A stretch of 64,000 bases of DNA. Origin: Scatophagus argus. Taxonomy: Eukaryota > Chordata > Actinopteri > Scatophagidae. The position numbers and the translations under genes were made by a program. Shown piece by piece: positions 1 to 12,700 of the stretch (position 1 is its first letter; the number at the start of each line of letters is the position of its first letter). The notes beneath the pieces were generated by a model, which saw only the letters and a program-made list of their open reading frames with translations, did no database searches and was not told where the DNA came from. The stretch is taken from positions 5,759,627-5,823,626 of the forward strand of contig NC_058495.1 in NCBI RefSeq assembly GCF_020382885.2, written 5' to 3'.

Positions 1-3000
1 ATGTCAGATTATCATAAATTAAATTCTTTGGTGTGTATTTTTCCACCTGTACAAAATAAGACTTGTCTGTATATGTGACTAATGGATGAGAGGGCTGAAA
101 CTAACAAATATTTTATTATTGATTATTCTGGCAATTATTTTTTCAAATTGATCATTTCACCTATACGATGCTGCCTCAGTTATATTTTTGGGTTGTCACA
201 CATGTATACATCTGCAACACAACACAGCTTAATTATCATTATGAAAAGCTTGGTTATAGTTAAATAATTAATGCCTACTTCTATGAAAAAACCCATAAAC
301 CCAAGACACCAGTGTTAAAGTAAAATTCTTTATATAGCCATCTACTGCCCTGCTGTTTGTTTTTTGTTTTTTATTCTATGATGCGGAAAAGAAAAATATT
401 CATATTTCATCGTGAAACACTGTTTCACAAATTTGTTCCGTATGAATGCTACTGGTTGGCAATATGTTTCCCTCAAAATGTGATTTCCATTGGCTGGTTC
501 CACTGAACCTGCTAAGTTCATTACTTTATGCAATGTCAGCTGCATGTCAATGAAAAGCATAATTTAGTAAGTCTGACAACAGGAAAATCAGATTTCAGTT
601 TCAACCCAAAGAAAGACAAAGTTAAGTTTATGATTTTATATAAAAAATTTAACATAATACAATCATTCAAACTATAAATTTAAACCCTCATATTTCTATT
701 ATTAAACTGACTTCAAATTTTGAAAAACATTTTCAAATCACACAATAGTTTTTGAACAGTTCCAGCCCTTCCATGTATAGAATAACGGTGTTAAACAGCA
801 GGTTAGATGAAATGTAGTGACTCGTGTGGTCTCACGTGGTGAGAGGTTTTACGGGCAATGTGGCAGGTGATACAGGACTGCGTCTCCTCCTGCCCCTACC
901 GTCACCACTGTTCTCATATTCATGTACCACATCTGTCTAACCAGATCTTGGGATGAGTTCACTCTGCCGTGGCTTTCTATATGAATTATGAACCAGCTTA
1001 CACACGCTTTGAGAACATTTCCTCTTTATCAGCTGGATTTGCCAACTTGAAAACATTTTTCTAAATTCATTCTGTTTCATTTTCACTAAGGCCCATTCAA
1101 ATTCATACTGAAAACTAATTTTAAATTAGGGAAAAAAAATCACGGTAAGAGCTATGGCAGGTCTGATTTCGTAGTATTACTTTCAAAATTATTATATTAG
1201 AGCTGGACAAATCGTAATGGTGTTAATATATATGAGTATTTTCATTAGAGATCCCAATTTACATGTGTTATATAAAATCACAGACATTAGTCTGCAGCAG
1301 CAATAACATATATACACACACACACGCATACAGTATATGGACTTTAAAAGCTTGCATGTGTAATGATGTGAGAAATACCACTGGGAAATTTAGAGTATGC
1401 ACACGAATGAAGCCACCCAAGCATCTGTAACATGTTGTGTTAACCTTTGCCTTTTGAGTATTGAACACACATGGTGAAGATGTCAATCACCTTAATCATA
1501 TATGTCATTTCTATTATTAGTGCAGTGTGTAATGGTCATTTAAATACAAAATTCTTATATAATGTGGTTATCTGTGGTAGTGGTCTTAAAGAAAAATAAA
1601 AAACACATGAACAAAAAAGTAGTGAAAGAATGTGGCTTGGATCCATGGATGCGTTCTGATTTTTCATGGTCGTGTTTCTTATCTCTGGAGACAACTGGCC
1701 GAATATCGACAGGAGGATATTAAATTGTTCCATGGCAGCTAAAATACAGTTTACAGTTTACCAAGAAAAACATCTGCTAAATGACTGGTATTGACAAAAG
1801 CCATCTGAAGATGAAATTAGGATTGCTCACATCATCTTATACTGTATGCTAAGGCAGCTAACGACTTATGGTGGAGTATACATGATAAATGTTAACAAGA
1901 TGGAAGCTGATTAATGAGCTATGTGCACTTTTACTCTTACTCCTTAAAACTGACTGATTATTAACTTTCCATTGTATAAACTGTGCCAGATATATGGCGT
2001 TTTTATTTATTTATTTATTTTTTTTCTGGACATGCCAATATTGCACTATTATTTCGTTTAATTGAGCGACATCTTTTAAATTCAAATTCAAAATAGTGGC
2101 TTACTCAAGCTAGTCATAAACTGGATAACTTTTAGCTAGCTCATAAAGAGCTCATAATTATTACTAATGAGCTATTCTGGTTTATTTCTAATTTTTGTTT
2201 TCTCTTAAAATGTGACTTGATCAGTGTATATTTTAAATATCTAAATATACATCTGGATATTTTCTGAAAATTAGGTTTAAAAAAAGATCTAAAGTCTAAT
2301 GCAAACAATGACGACACATTTTAAGGGAATTTTAACCAGAATCAGAATACTTTAACAAGCGAGTCATCAAATTTTTTGGGTGGGTATTAACTCTGCTAAT
2401 TATGTTCTCTACCCCAAGTCTGACGACTATTTCATATTACCACACTGGTATTTGACAAACTATTTTGACCTGCTTTCCACATAAAAGGTTGATGGTTACA
2501 GATTACAAGTACACAAGTTTTGACTGTAGTTTAGCAAGCTCACTAAGGCAACTAAGCTTAGGCAGCTAAATACAATTGAAGTTTCAATAATCTTTCACTG
2601 ACCTAAAAAAATCGGCTGTAATGTCAAGCATTTATTGATATACTTTCGATTTGTTCTCAAATGCCAATGGTGACATCACAAAAGAGAGCAGAAGACTTAA
2701 TAGGAGTTGAAATTTCAATTTTTAGTAACATATATTCACTCCTCCTAACACCATGCAGCCCTGACTATTTTCACCCTATATTAAGATGTTAAAAAGCAAA
2801 ACAAAACAAGACCAAAAAACAAACAAAAAAAAAACAAAAAGAAAAAAACAGAAAATAAATTCACCACAATAGGACCTGCCAGACACAATAAAATTCCAAA
2901 TCTATATGTACTACTGAAAATGTCAGTGGGTTTTAAAGGTTATACTTTATCTCATAACTTTCTTCTTATGTTAACAACATCCAAATGCAAGCATTTATAT

Positions 3001-5393
3001 TCAGTACTGTTGCTTTCTGTGCATGCATATATTGAGACAGTGTTTTTGTATCTGACCTGATGCACAAATTCCCTCTGAGCCTCGTGTGTCACTTTTATGT
3101 TTGGTGGTGCTTGACTGATTCACGAGATCTATTAACATGGTAGACTCAGTATTTGCCTTCGCCACACACACACACACCCATATTACCAACCCAAATAAAT
3201 CCCTTGAAATCTGAAAGAGAAACAGACAGTTGGGAGCAACAGCAAAACAGGATGCCCTTGAGAACAGGACACCCCACCCAACATGGCCTGAATAAACATT
3301 TCTGTCAGAGAGCAGAGGGGTGGAGCAGACAGCAGGCACTGGACAGGAAGAGACGAAGAGGAGAGGGGTACACAAAACCAAGTAAAAGTTGAAGATGTCT
3401 GAGAACTTTAAAGTGGTGACCAACTGCCCTTGTGGGAAGGATGAAATAGGTACATCACTACTTTCTGTAAAAGCCAGATCTTGTTTATTGGACCATAACC
3501 TGGACAGAGCTGTCATCAAGACCACTTGAGTCACATACAAACCTGAGTCTAAGAAGGTCAGTTTAAGTCCAAATGGGGTCATGATTAAAAGTGAGACCAA
3601 AGAAGTAAAACAGCACCAATTCAAACTTATATTGTCTATGGTGAGATTGAGTCTTTTCTGTGGCAGAGACAACAAACAACATAAAAAGGGGAATGGAAAA
3701 AATATCTATGTATCATTACATGTTTTCAATATGTGTTGGTATTATTATATTTTTAATCATGTAACTGCTACAAAAAAGGGTTTTTTTTCTGCTTTTGTAT
3801 TTTTAACGGAGCATATTTTGCATGATGCAACGTTAGAGAATGGTTAGGACGACAGTGCATAATGCCTTACTGCAGTGCATCACACACTGCCAGCTAACAC
3901 TCATTTCGATGAAACTGTATTGTATTCTGTGGATAAAATGTTTCCCAAAACATACCTGTAACTGCTGTAACTGATATTAAAGTGTTAGCAGCATATTGTC
4001 TCACGTTCAAGTTGCATTAGCTTGCCACTGTAAGTTATTGGTCTGAGTTGTGTCCAATACTTGCATGTATACTTCAAGACATGAATTTTCAATAACATAG
4101 TTAGGATGCTGCAGAGTTTTAACTTTTTTAAATTAACATAAGTACACAAAGGTTACTCACAAAGAAGTTGACAAGTCTGAATCAAAACACCCAGAAGGCA
4201 CAGGCAAGAGTGAGATTAAAGGAATGTTGCATCAACAAAAGTACTACAGTCTCAGCAAGTCCCAGGAAATGGAAATAATAAATTCTTCAATTCATGATTT
4301 CAGAATATTACCTTGAATTTCATGACCATTCTGCTAGGAAATTAAGCTGTTCTCTTAATTCACTTTCTCAAGAAAAACTAAACTTTTTGTCAGTTTGCTC
4401 AGATATTAATTGATAAGGTCAGAACCTAGGCTGGCTTGTGTGTTTCACAGGAGAAAATGCAACAGGCTTTTCACTGCTAGCCAAGATATCAGCTGGTTAT
4501 GATATTGCACCATACCAAAACTTCACTTAACAATCTTATAATTTTTTTGTTATCCTGTAATAAGCATTAAGCACCCAGCAAGAATTGTTAAAATTGTTCA
4601 AGCCTTTTGTGCACATTTAAACAAAAGTCAATTTTTTTATCTAAGCTGTACTCTATAATAATGTAATATATTATCAATTATCAGCAATTTTCCCCACAGG
4701 TTTCAGCTACTTAGGTGCATTGGTTTTTGGTTATTGTTATCAGGGCCTTTGCAGTGCTTTAGGCTGTGCTGCACTGACACTTTTAAGTGCTCAGAAATCA
4801 CAAGTTAAGGCTTTTGGGGATAATGGTGGGGGGAGGGGGTTGCTCTCTGGGGGCTGAAACTAGATGGCGCAAGATGGAGCAAAGGAGCCAGAGGAGTGCA
4901 GGAGGAGACAGTGGAAGCGTGGGTTGGCCCCTGAGACATGTACTGAGTGGATGTGGAATGACAGCACAAGCCCAATTAGTCTTGGATGCCAGGGCTGCTA
5001 CAGGGAGGGTCGGTGCAAGTGATCAAGCCATTCATGCATTCAAGCACTCACCCACAGACATTCTAAGCCAACAGCCTGGGTAAAGTTACTACAGTCTATC
5101 ACTGCTTCTGCTGGACTCCTTATCGCTCTCATACTGCTGCCTCTGCTCTCCCACTTCCTTCCTTCCTTTCTTTCTCGTGAAATGTCCTGCTTGGCCCAAT
5201 CCCATTCCTGTCTTTTTTTCTCAGTAAGATTCAGTTGCATCTCTCTTTCTGGCCTCTCTTTTTCTTACACATTCATTCTTGCTAACACACTCTCTCTTAA
5301 GGACATTAACACACTCTACTTGATAGCCTGTGCCACTCCCTCTCTCCTCTTCACCCTCCCACATGTTTCCCATCCTTAGAGCTCAAATATTAC
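1..5393 (-). other. anks1a intron, incomplete
   Basis: This stretch lies 3' of the anks1a coding exon on the minus strand and should be intron leading to the SAM- and PTB-domain exons beyond the left edge. I looked on the minus strand for the expected next exon (the continuation of SEWDE into a segment like IEKIMSSIG) and for SAM-domain exons, and found none. The DNA is AT-rich. It has a pyrimidine-rich tract at about 5100-5230 and a short CA run near 1313-1325. The long open frame at 3001-3675 (minus) has no recognisable protein similarity. Confidence 0.6.
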
Positions 5394-5687
5394 CTCATCC
5401 CACTCTGAGGCAAAGGAAGGCATGCGCTCCATGGATGGCTGCCCAGAGCTGCAGTTAGACACAGATCCACTGCGGACAGCCAGAACTCCATCATCCTCCC
5501 CAAGTGGCGACGCCAGCAAGTCAGAGTCCGACTTGGACAAGCTTCGAATCAGCCCCAAATCCGCAGGTCTAACTTTGACTGCTGCCATCGGTGCAGAATC
5601 AGCTGAACCTTCACTTGAGTCCTTAATGTCTACATTTGGATTGCAGACCACCTTGGCGGGGTCGTCATCATGAGTGCACTCTGCCAT
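5394..5687 (-). CDS. anks1a: ANKS1A (Odin) adaptor, one coding exon of a partial gene
   Basis: The exon encodes 98 residues and ends at a GT donor (plus-strand AC at 5392-5393) directly after SEWDE. The segment [20 protein letters not shown], then [14 protein letters not shown] residues (here [10 protein letters not shown]), matches the linker before the SAM domains of ANKS1A/ANKS1B. ANKS1A is a cytoplasmic adaptor downstream of receptor tyrosine kinases such as EGFR and Eph receptors, with ankyrin repeats, two SAM domains and a PTB domain. The chosen ATG (5685-5687) begins [10 protein letters not shown]. The same frame stays open upstream for about 20 codons ([14 protein letters not shown]...) to a TGA, so a full-length transcript could also read through from an upstream exon. 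Only this one exon of the gene is in the window. The identity is firm; the start is less so. Confidence 0.85.
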
Positions 5688-5796
5688 TGTTTTGGAAGTG
5701 CAGCTTGGGGTCCTTAGTTTCTGGTCAAGATTCTGACTTGTTCAGCCAGTCCAGAGAGTAATCCTGGACCTTTGTGGAGCTTTTCAAATTCAAGTG
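5688..5796 (-). other. anks1a: anks1a 5' UTR part of the first coding exon
   Basis: The minus strand reads CCTGTGTCTTTCAG at 5797-5810, a good polypyrimidine-AG acceptor, which places the exon start at 5796. Between the acceptor and the ATG at 5687 the ANKS1A frame carries a TGA. A second frame is open from the acceptor (LEFEKLHKGPGLL...) but stops before the ATG. With this acceptor the segment is therefore leader sequence, which supports translation starting at MAECTHDDD for this isoform. Confidence 0.55.
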
Positions 5797-6368
5797 CTGA
5801 AAGACACAGGTAAAAGAAATATAAGTAGGGTGGAGTTGAGAAATCTTCCTGTGCTCCAACTGACTCCAACTCATAAAAAATGTTTGGAGGAAGAGGGAGC
5901 ATATAAGTGAGAGACTTGTTGTGCACAGAGACAGTCATCAAGGTCCACCCCCTAGTTGTATCCTGTTGCCCTCCCTTTAGTGACTGGCTGCCTCAAAGAA
6001 ACCCCCTCCTTTATCCTCCCAACTGGGTATTATTCTGATAATCCTACACTTTCTCCTGTCCACACGGACTGTCTTCCTTTTCTGTCTAATGTGGTCACAC
6101 AGTTCTTGACAGAGAACATTCCGAGTAGAATGTGGAATAGGAAACCAACTTTGGATTAACAAAAGAGAATACTTGTGTTTTCATTTGCATCTACACGTGA
6201 TACACACAAGTGCACATGCTCACTCAGACCTCAGACACACATTGGTTCAAATTAGCATAGTACATTAAGATAAAGCCTGATTTCTGATGGTTAAAAACTT
6301 ATACTCAGGTTTAAACTCATCACTATCAGGTGAGATAAAAAAAAAACTCCTCATTTGCATCCACTTAC

Positions 6369-6530
6369 CTCCTAACTCGTATCCTTGCTGCTTTGTGTTT
6401 TTGTATCTGTCCTGTTCTGACGTGGTTTCCAGAGTCTTAAGGAGGACCAACTCTGTCCCGTACTGAGGATCAGAGGACGGGAGGATCCCAAAGCCTGGCC
6501 TTATTCAGACTGACAGCTGGGGTAATCAGG
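6369..6530 (-). other. anks1a: Putative non-coding first exon of a short anks1a isoform
   Basis: The minus strand has a strong donor, GGAG|GTAAGTGG (exon end at 6369), preceded by relatively GC-rich sequence with no in-frame ATG. Spliced to the acceptor at 5796, the joined frame stays open but stops before the ANKS1A ATG, so it would be a leader. The 5' limit is estimated at about 25-30 bases below the TATA-like box at 6558-6564. Transcript evidence is needed. Confidence 0.4.
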
Positions 6531-6556
6531 TTACTGACGCACTGGGTGGCTGCTCC

Positions 6557-6564
6557 CTTTTAAA
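6557..6564 (-). promoter_or_regulatory. TATA-like box of the candidate anks1a internal promoter
   Basis: On the minus strand this reads TTTAAAAG within CCTTTAAAAGGGAGC, about 190 bases upstream of the donor at 6369. A (CA)n tract (6593-6634) sits about 30 bases further upstream. The position suits a core promoter for the leader exon, but the motif is short and common in AT-rich DNA. Confidence 0.3.
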
Positions 6565-6588
6565 GGAGGGAGAGACAGGATTTCTTCT

Positions 6589-6592
<4 letters not shown>

Positions 6593-6634
<42 letters not shown>
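6593..6634. repeat. (TG)n microsatellite
   Basis: About 21 TG units on the plus strand, ending in TGCGTGCA. It lies just upstream, in the minus sense, of the candidate anks1a promoter. Confidence 0.97.
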
Positions 6635-6638
<4 letters not shown>

Positions 6639-6696
6639 CAGGAGACTGAGGTTACTGAGTTGAGTTTAGTTGTAGTTTTGCAGGGTAACCATGGCG

Positions 6697-6713
6697 TATC
6701 TATCTATCTATCT
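6697..6713. repeat. (TATC)n microsatellite, short
   Basis: Four tandem TATC units. Confidence 0.85.
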
Positions 6714-9034
6714 GTAAGAGTGTTTATGACCTAAGTGTTGCATAAAATCAAGGATGTTCCTCTGGCTGCTTCACCTATTTTTTCATCAGTAAATAATGTC
6801 TGACCAGGAGCTTCACCTCTAATAGATTTTCCTGCACATATTTTACAGTTACAAATCCAATCCAGGCCAAAAAGGTAACACATCACACCGAAGAAACACT
6901 GACTTTGATGCCAAAGTCATTACATTACATTGATTTTCTCTTCTTTTCTGTGATATATTTGTAGGAAAATATCTCATTGATATCATTTACCAGACCATAA
7001 ATGCTAATATTTTGTTCCTTGATTTGGATGTATAATGGAAATATGAACTCTTGCGATCTGCAGTTAAAAGGAAAACATCCAAATTGGGAATGTTGATGAT
7101 ATGGGAGGAACATAGAAAAGATCTCACACACTCTGTGCTATTCATGACTCCTCTAAAAAGGAGTTGATGCTGACAAAAGGGTCTCTTGTGAGGCAGCTTT
7201 AGTATTCAGAAGCAACTGTAGCCCTGCACAGTGTGCCTCTGTGCCCTCAATCAGCCAAGTTCCTTACATGCTCACCTCTTCCCTATGGGCAGCGCTGGTA
7301 TGTGCATGACAGAAAAGATAACATCCTTCTCTCGCCAAGGAGGGTTCACACAGCCACACACTGCTTAGCTGGCAATAACAAAAGCCACATCTAATGAAGC
7401 ATGCTGAATTGCACATCTAATGATCTCTATGACTGTGATGAGGATGAAACAGTTATCCACATCTTCTGTGCCATTTTAAACAATAGAGGCACTGGAATAC
7501 GACATGTTTCAAGATAATGATGTCTTCACGGCATATTAGAGCGACTAAAATAAAACATGCATCCTCTCCTTCAGCTGGCTGACTGCTAAGCCTCAGGCTA
7601 AAGACAGTGGTGACTCATGAACACTCTTCTCAAACAAAGACATGCACACTGTGCAAGTCACAGAGAGACAACGTGTACAGTAAACACACACACTTGGAGT
7701 GCAGTGTTTTGGCGTGCACTGTGTTTGTGTCTGTGTGCACAGGTTGTTTGCTTCTAAACTGTTTATGCTCTGTGACACACAGATGCCTTTTCAGGATTCT
7801 TTTGAGTGTTTGTGACATTCTTCCCACCTGCTCTATGTATCACCAAGTCCACAATTGACATTATTAATAACAGTGCACAAGTCCTAAAACCACTTTTCTC
7901 ACCACTCCGTTAATCATTATCCTTCTCTGTAATTTGGTGCCCTGCAGTTCCCACTTGATCAGTTGGCATTACAAAGATGGAGAATAAGGCCACTGGGTAA
8001 GAAGATCAAATGAAGTTATTCAACCTTGAAAGCTATTACCTTCACATAGGTTCTTTGGCTTCAAAACAAATCTGCAAACAGGCAACAAAATATCCATATC
8101 AGCCTCTCATAAACACCATAAAATGTACTGTACAGTTCCCTGTTTGCCTGCGAATCTACAGGCTTAAATGACAGTCATGTTTCATTCTCATAGTGCTGTG
8201 TTTTTCTCCTTGGAGAGTTTGAGAGGACGTTAACCCGAGAGTCACGGACAAGAATGCTCTGATACTAACCTTTAAGGTCATCTGTTCCCCAAGGCAGCAG
8301 GGATGCCATTCATGCAAGTTTTCAGAGCCCAAAAATGTGGGAATTCATACTGTTCATCACTGAATAAGTGGAAAAATCAAAGAAAAAAAACAACAACAAT
8401 GTACTAGATTAAGTTATGCTTTAAAGATAAAAAAACAACAACAGGTCATTTACAGGGCAATATCATGAAACAATGCACAAACAAAATCAATACACAGATG
8501 GTAAAAACTCTGTATTTTTGTTGTATATTTTATATTATTGTATATTTTGGTTTTCACGTTATTTTCGAGGTATCAAGCACAGATGTCTCGCTTTAAAACA
8601 ACAAATATTTCTTTTATGAAATATTTCTTCATAAAAGCTGTTTCAAAGTCAAGGGATAAAATAAATCACTTCAGCAGACTCAACAGCAAAACTACCTGCT
8701 GTTGGCTCAGAATGGCTAAAGATGCAGCTCCTAAGAAAGCCTTCCAGCAGACACGAGCGGAGCCGACCCCACAGCAGGGAAATGGGAAGGCAAGTGCACA
8801 CGGCTGAGTGAAGACGTAGTGCGGGATATCCATCAGTGTTAGAAAGGGAGAGCAAGACAGAGAGACTGGAGGATAGATATACAATCTTTTCTCAGTGTTT
8901 AACTGGGTTTATCTGGTAATTTCTCTGGGTTATTACGAGAATTTCCTCAGATCCCCTTTTATCATTAGCATCTACATCATTGGTAGGTTACAGGATAATC
9001 GACATAAGGTTGGCCATAAAGGATATGGCAGTTC

Positions 9035-9429
9035 TGTTACAACCCAGCTCAAAGACTGCAACCAAGAATGGGAGCAGAGACGAGGATAACTCCAAATAAA
9101 CTAAATTTATTAAGTAATATCACAAATCGCCAAATAATAATAACAGTAATCAGTGTCAGTATCAGTAGTGTAGGCGTGCGTGGTGATTTGTGAGTGTATG
9201 CATGCAAAACCAAATAAGCAAGAAAACAAAACAAAAGAGCCTGCAACACCACTGCAATCACATGGTGCGTGTGGACCGATGAAGGCGAAGCGCGAGAGCC
9301 TGAGGACCAGAGGCCTTTTCAAGGCACTGTACCGGGCCCAGGTGCAGCTCATCAGCTAAGGACGACCCCTGCAAGACAGAACATAAAGAGGAACCACAGC
9401 ACAGCTAGTGGTGTGGAGGGGTCGTCACA
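9035..9429. mobile_element. Non-autonomous DNA transposon-like element (MITE-like)
   Basis: The element is 395 bp. Its left end reads TGTTACAACCC and its right end, reverse-complemented, reads TGTGACGACCC: 9 of 11 positions match, forming short terminal inverted repeats. Both sides carry GTTC (9031-9034 and 9430-9433), a possible 4-bp target-site duplication. There is no transposase frame. The inner sequence (GC-rich after 9240, AT-rich before) resembles repeats common in percomorph genomes, but I cannot assign a superfamily. Confidence 0.5.
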
Positions 9430-9519
9430 GTTCTCTTCCGTGAAAAGTAACTTACTGGCATGTTAGCCGTGCTTGTGGCATGGTTCTGTTGTTGGAAATG
9501 ATGGTCGACTGGTTTTAGT

Positions 9520-9715
9520 GCCATGTCTCAACAATTACTGGATGTATTGCCATGAAATCTGGTGCAGACACTCAGGGTTTCCAGACAGTTTATCCAAAGG
9601 ACTTTGGTCATCTCTGATGTTTATTTTCACTTTCACTTGTGAATTGGAAGTGACTTTACATTAATTAGCAAATGTTAGCACGCTAACATGCTAAACCAAG
9701 ATGGTGAACATCGAA
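9520..9715 (+). repeat. Dispersed teleost repeat, family A copy 1
   Basis: It contains ATGTCTCAACAATTACTGG, a 'gccatgaaatctggtgcaga'-type stretch and a tail with 'gctaacatgctaaaccaaga'. These blocks recur in copies at 33940-34130 and 52264-52548 and are familiar from many fish genomes. No coding capacity is seen and the class is not assigned. Confidence 0.55.
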
Positions 9716-12700
9716 AACATACAAACCTCAGTGTTGCCTGCGTAAGCTATTTCCAACTACATAATCATTCACAATCAAGTACAAACTACAGACCACAGAA
9801 GGGGGGATAGAAAAATGAATCTGAAGGCTTGACACAGTGGCAATGGCAGATACCAAACAAAATGCATTGTTGTGACAGTATAATATACACAGCAATCGAT
9901 CATAAGTGGGACATTCCAGCATTGTTGCCATGAATTGTCACCTTCAAAAACTGGTTATCAGTGATGTTATTACAGCATTTACACTGCATCCTTTGCAAGA
10001 GGAAATATGTTTTGGCCAGATGTGATAAGGGACTGCTCATTCTTTTGTATCACACTGCGTGGCATCATGTGCTGCAACCACCGCTGCCGGCAACATAAGG
10101 ATAAAGATGAATTTAACCGATAAATTGAGCATGCTGGAAAGATCAGAATCAAAGCACACCATGGAATCCAAAATGTAGTTGCTTCATTTGCATATCAGAC
10201 AAGAAATGATGGCATGATATCCTGTGTGTTCACCTGCAGTGGACTCATGTATGCATTTGTGCACGTGCTTATGTGTTCACATGTATGTGTATGTATGCAT
10301 GGAGGGGTAAATGTTTGTGTTGAAGCCAGAGGCACACAGAGCTTCCTGTGTTAGGTGAATGCTCTCTGTGCTGCTTTCAGTGAAAACAATGGGCACAGCT
10401 CCATGTTTCTGAATTTCCCATCGGGGGGTGATGATGACAATGGCCACTGACAGATTAAACATATTCCTTGTTTTATTGCAGTTGGCTCAGAATACAATGG
10501 CAAAAAAAAAATATACCCCCAATTTTTCAATTTAATCTAATAACTAACAATTAACTTTTATCAAAGGTACATGGGAAGAAAGGGCACATTTAAATTCAGG
10601 GAATAAGTGAGCAAAAGATGCAGCGAGCCAAGAACAGAGCAAGTACAGCGAGGGTGAGGAGGTTGGTAAATGGTTGGACACAGGCCACATGATCTGACGT
10701 AAAGATGCCCCACCACCACCACCACCCCTGAATTCTGAAGCCATTCGACCATTCACCAACCACATCTGATGCAGTACACTGGCCCCTTAATTAATCCATA
10801 GATAATGCCAACAGTTCACAGCCAGGTCATTTTCCTTGTAACACCACCATAACAGCTGCCTGCTGCAAGATCCATACCCAGAGAGTACTTGAGGTGTATG
10901 GCTTAATGATAGTAATGACATTGGCAGACATGAATCAATCAGACATCTTCAACATATTCAGGGGAGAGTCAAGAAATGTATTTTCAGAGAAGTGATAACT
11001 GTAAGACCATTCACTTCATTATTAAATGACTCACATAGAACTTTAGGATTAATAACACATGTTGAGAATAAAGACATTAATCATTGTTGATGGCAGAGAG
11101 AAAATCCTTTCATACTCAAGGTACAAAATATTATAGGAATGTCTTTCTTCTCTCTCTTTGCATTCCTTCTTGCACAGACCCTACTGTCTCAAATCTGTTA
11201 AAGTCATTCTTTTATATGCAGAGGTTTGTTGCTAGGGTTAAATCTGCCTTCATCTTTAGAAACAGAGAGCTCAGCCAAAGGCTCTTAGCCTTTTTAACTT
11301 TTGAATATCAAAAAATTTTAGAGAGCAAGAATCCCTTCGTTCCTTAAAAATAGACTCTGCCCTTGACGCTATATTGAGCACATTTTTAGAAGCAATTTCA
11401 CATGTTGCTTTTGTTGAAAAAAACAGAAAATAGCACTCTAGTATTCAGCCCTTGCTGTCATGACTACCTCAGATTTAAAAGGTGATTTTTGTTCTAATCT
11501 GGATTCACCTGCCATTCTTATTTTTAGAAAGAGAAAATGTTCTCATTTTTTGTGCCCATGCAATATGTTATTTCTTAATCTTGGAAGTCTTCGTCAGTCA
11601 ACCTCAGATAAGTGTGACTTGACAACATGACCACCCTAATATGATCAAATAAAAATTCAGAAAGTTCATAAAAAATGTGCCTGGAAATGTTTTTTGCTAT
11701 AAGGGTTTGAATATGTTCAATTAGCAGAGCGCTGACAACCTGGTAACTCAAATCTTTGGCAAAAGAGAAAAGCAAGCAAAGACAAATGAAGAAAAATGCC
11801 CAGCAGTGGATAGCAGTCTCTAATACGCTTTGTTAAAGATGGCTTATGCTAATTTATAACAAGAGCTGAGTCCGAAGCCCTATTGAGCGCCATTATTTTG
11901 TATGAATGAGATGAGAACAGATGATGGGTTTTTCAGCACCACCATGAGCGCATACTGACTGACAGAAGGGAACAACAGAAATTTCTGTCAGGGAGATAAG
12001 CAGAGGAACACTTGATTGCAAAGACAGCTTCCTGATAGAAACAATTTGGCATACTTTAGGCAGCTGGTATATGCCTCAGCTGGAAAAGAAGTGATTTGTG
12101 AAACTTTCTCTGCTTGTAATCTTTTACAATCATTTTGGGTAGAACTGCAGATTTTGCACCTTGATTCTGGATTTATCATGTCGTGTGTTCATGTTCAAGA
12201 AGAAAGGGATGAACCGAGGAGTCTAAAGACTGAAGGATACTGAGATTGAGCAGGAATAAAAGGCTTCATCCTTCTGGAACTGCATTTTGTCATTTTCAGC
12301 ATCTTGACAAAGAGCAGCAACTACAGAAGCAGCACAGCAGAGAAGTTTTCAAACTGGGTGGCAAACTGCATAACAGATACAAATTTAAGCATTTATTTTA
12401 TGCCCTCTATAGGCTGATTATTATAGGCTACTAAAAAATGTGTAAAATGTAAAGACTAGACTACATTTTTAAAGAAAATAAACATTATTTTTGATATTTT
12501 TGATTCTGTTTTACTAGGTGTCTGACTGAAATCAATAATCATCTTAAGTTAACTCAGTAGGTGCTTTAAAGGAAGCTTAACCACACAAAGTCACATCAAT
12601 TCCACAAGAGGCAAAAACTGAGTTTGTGGTTACAAACAACAGTTTGTATTATTATTATTTTAGCTGTACCTAAAGCCATCAGCGAAAGCTAGGTTTTATT

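Noticed and set aside
3001..3675. Open frame of 224 codons on the minus strand
   Set aside because: Composition is not protein-like (a CVCVCVA run comes from a CA repeat), no family is recognised, and it lies in an anks1a intron without convincing splice or promoter signals.
6369..6450. Coding reading of the anks1a leader exon (ETTSEQDRYKNTKQQ...)
   Set aside because: The frame has no ATG, and after splicing to 5796 it stops before the ANKS1A start, so it is better read as leader.
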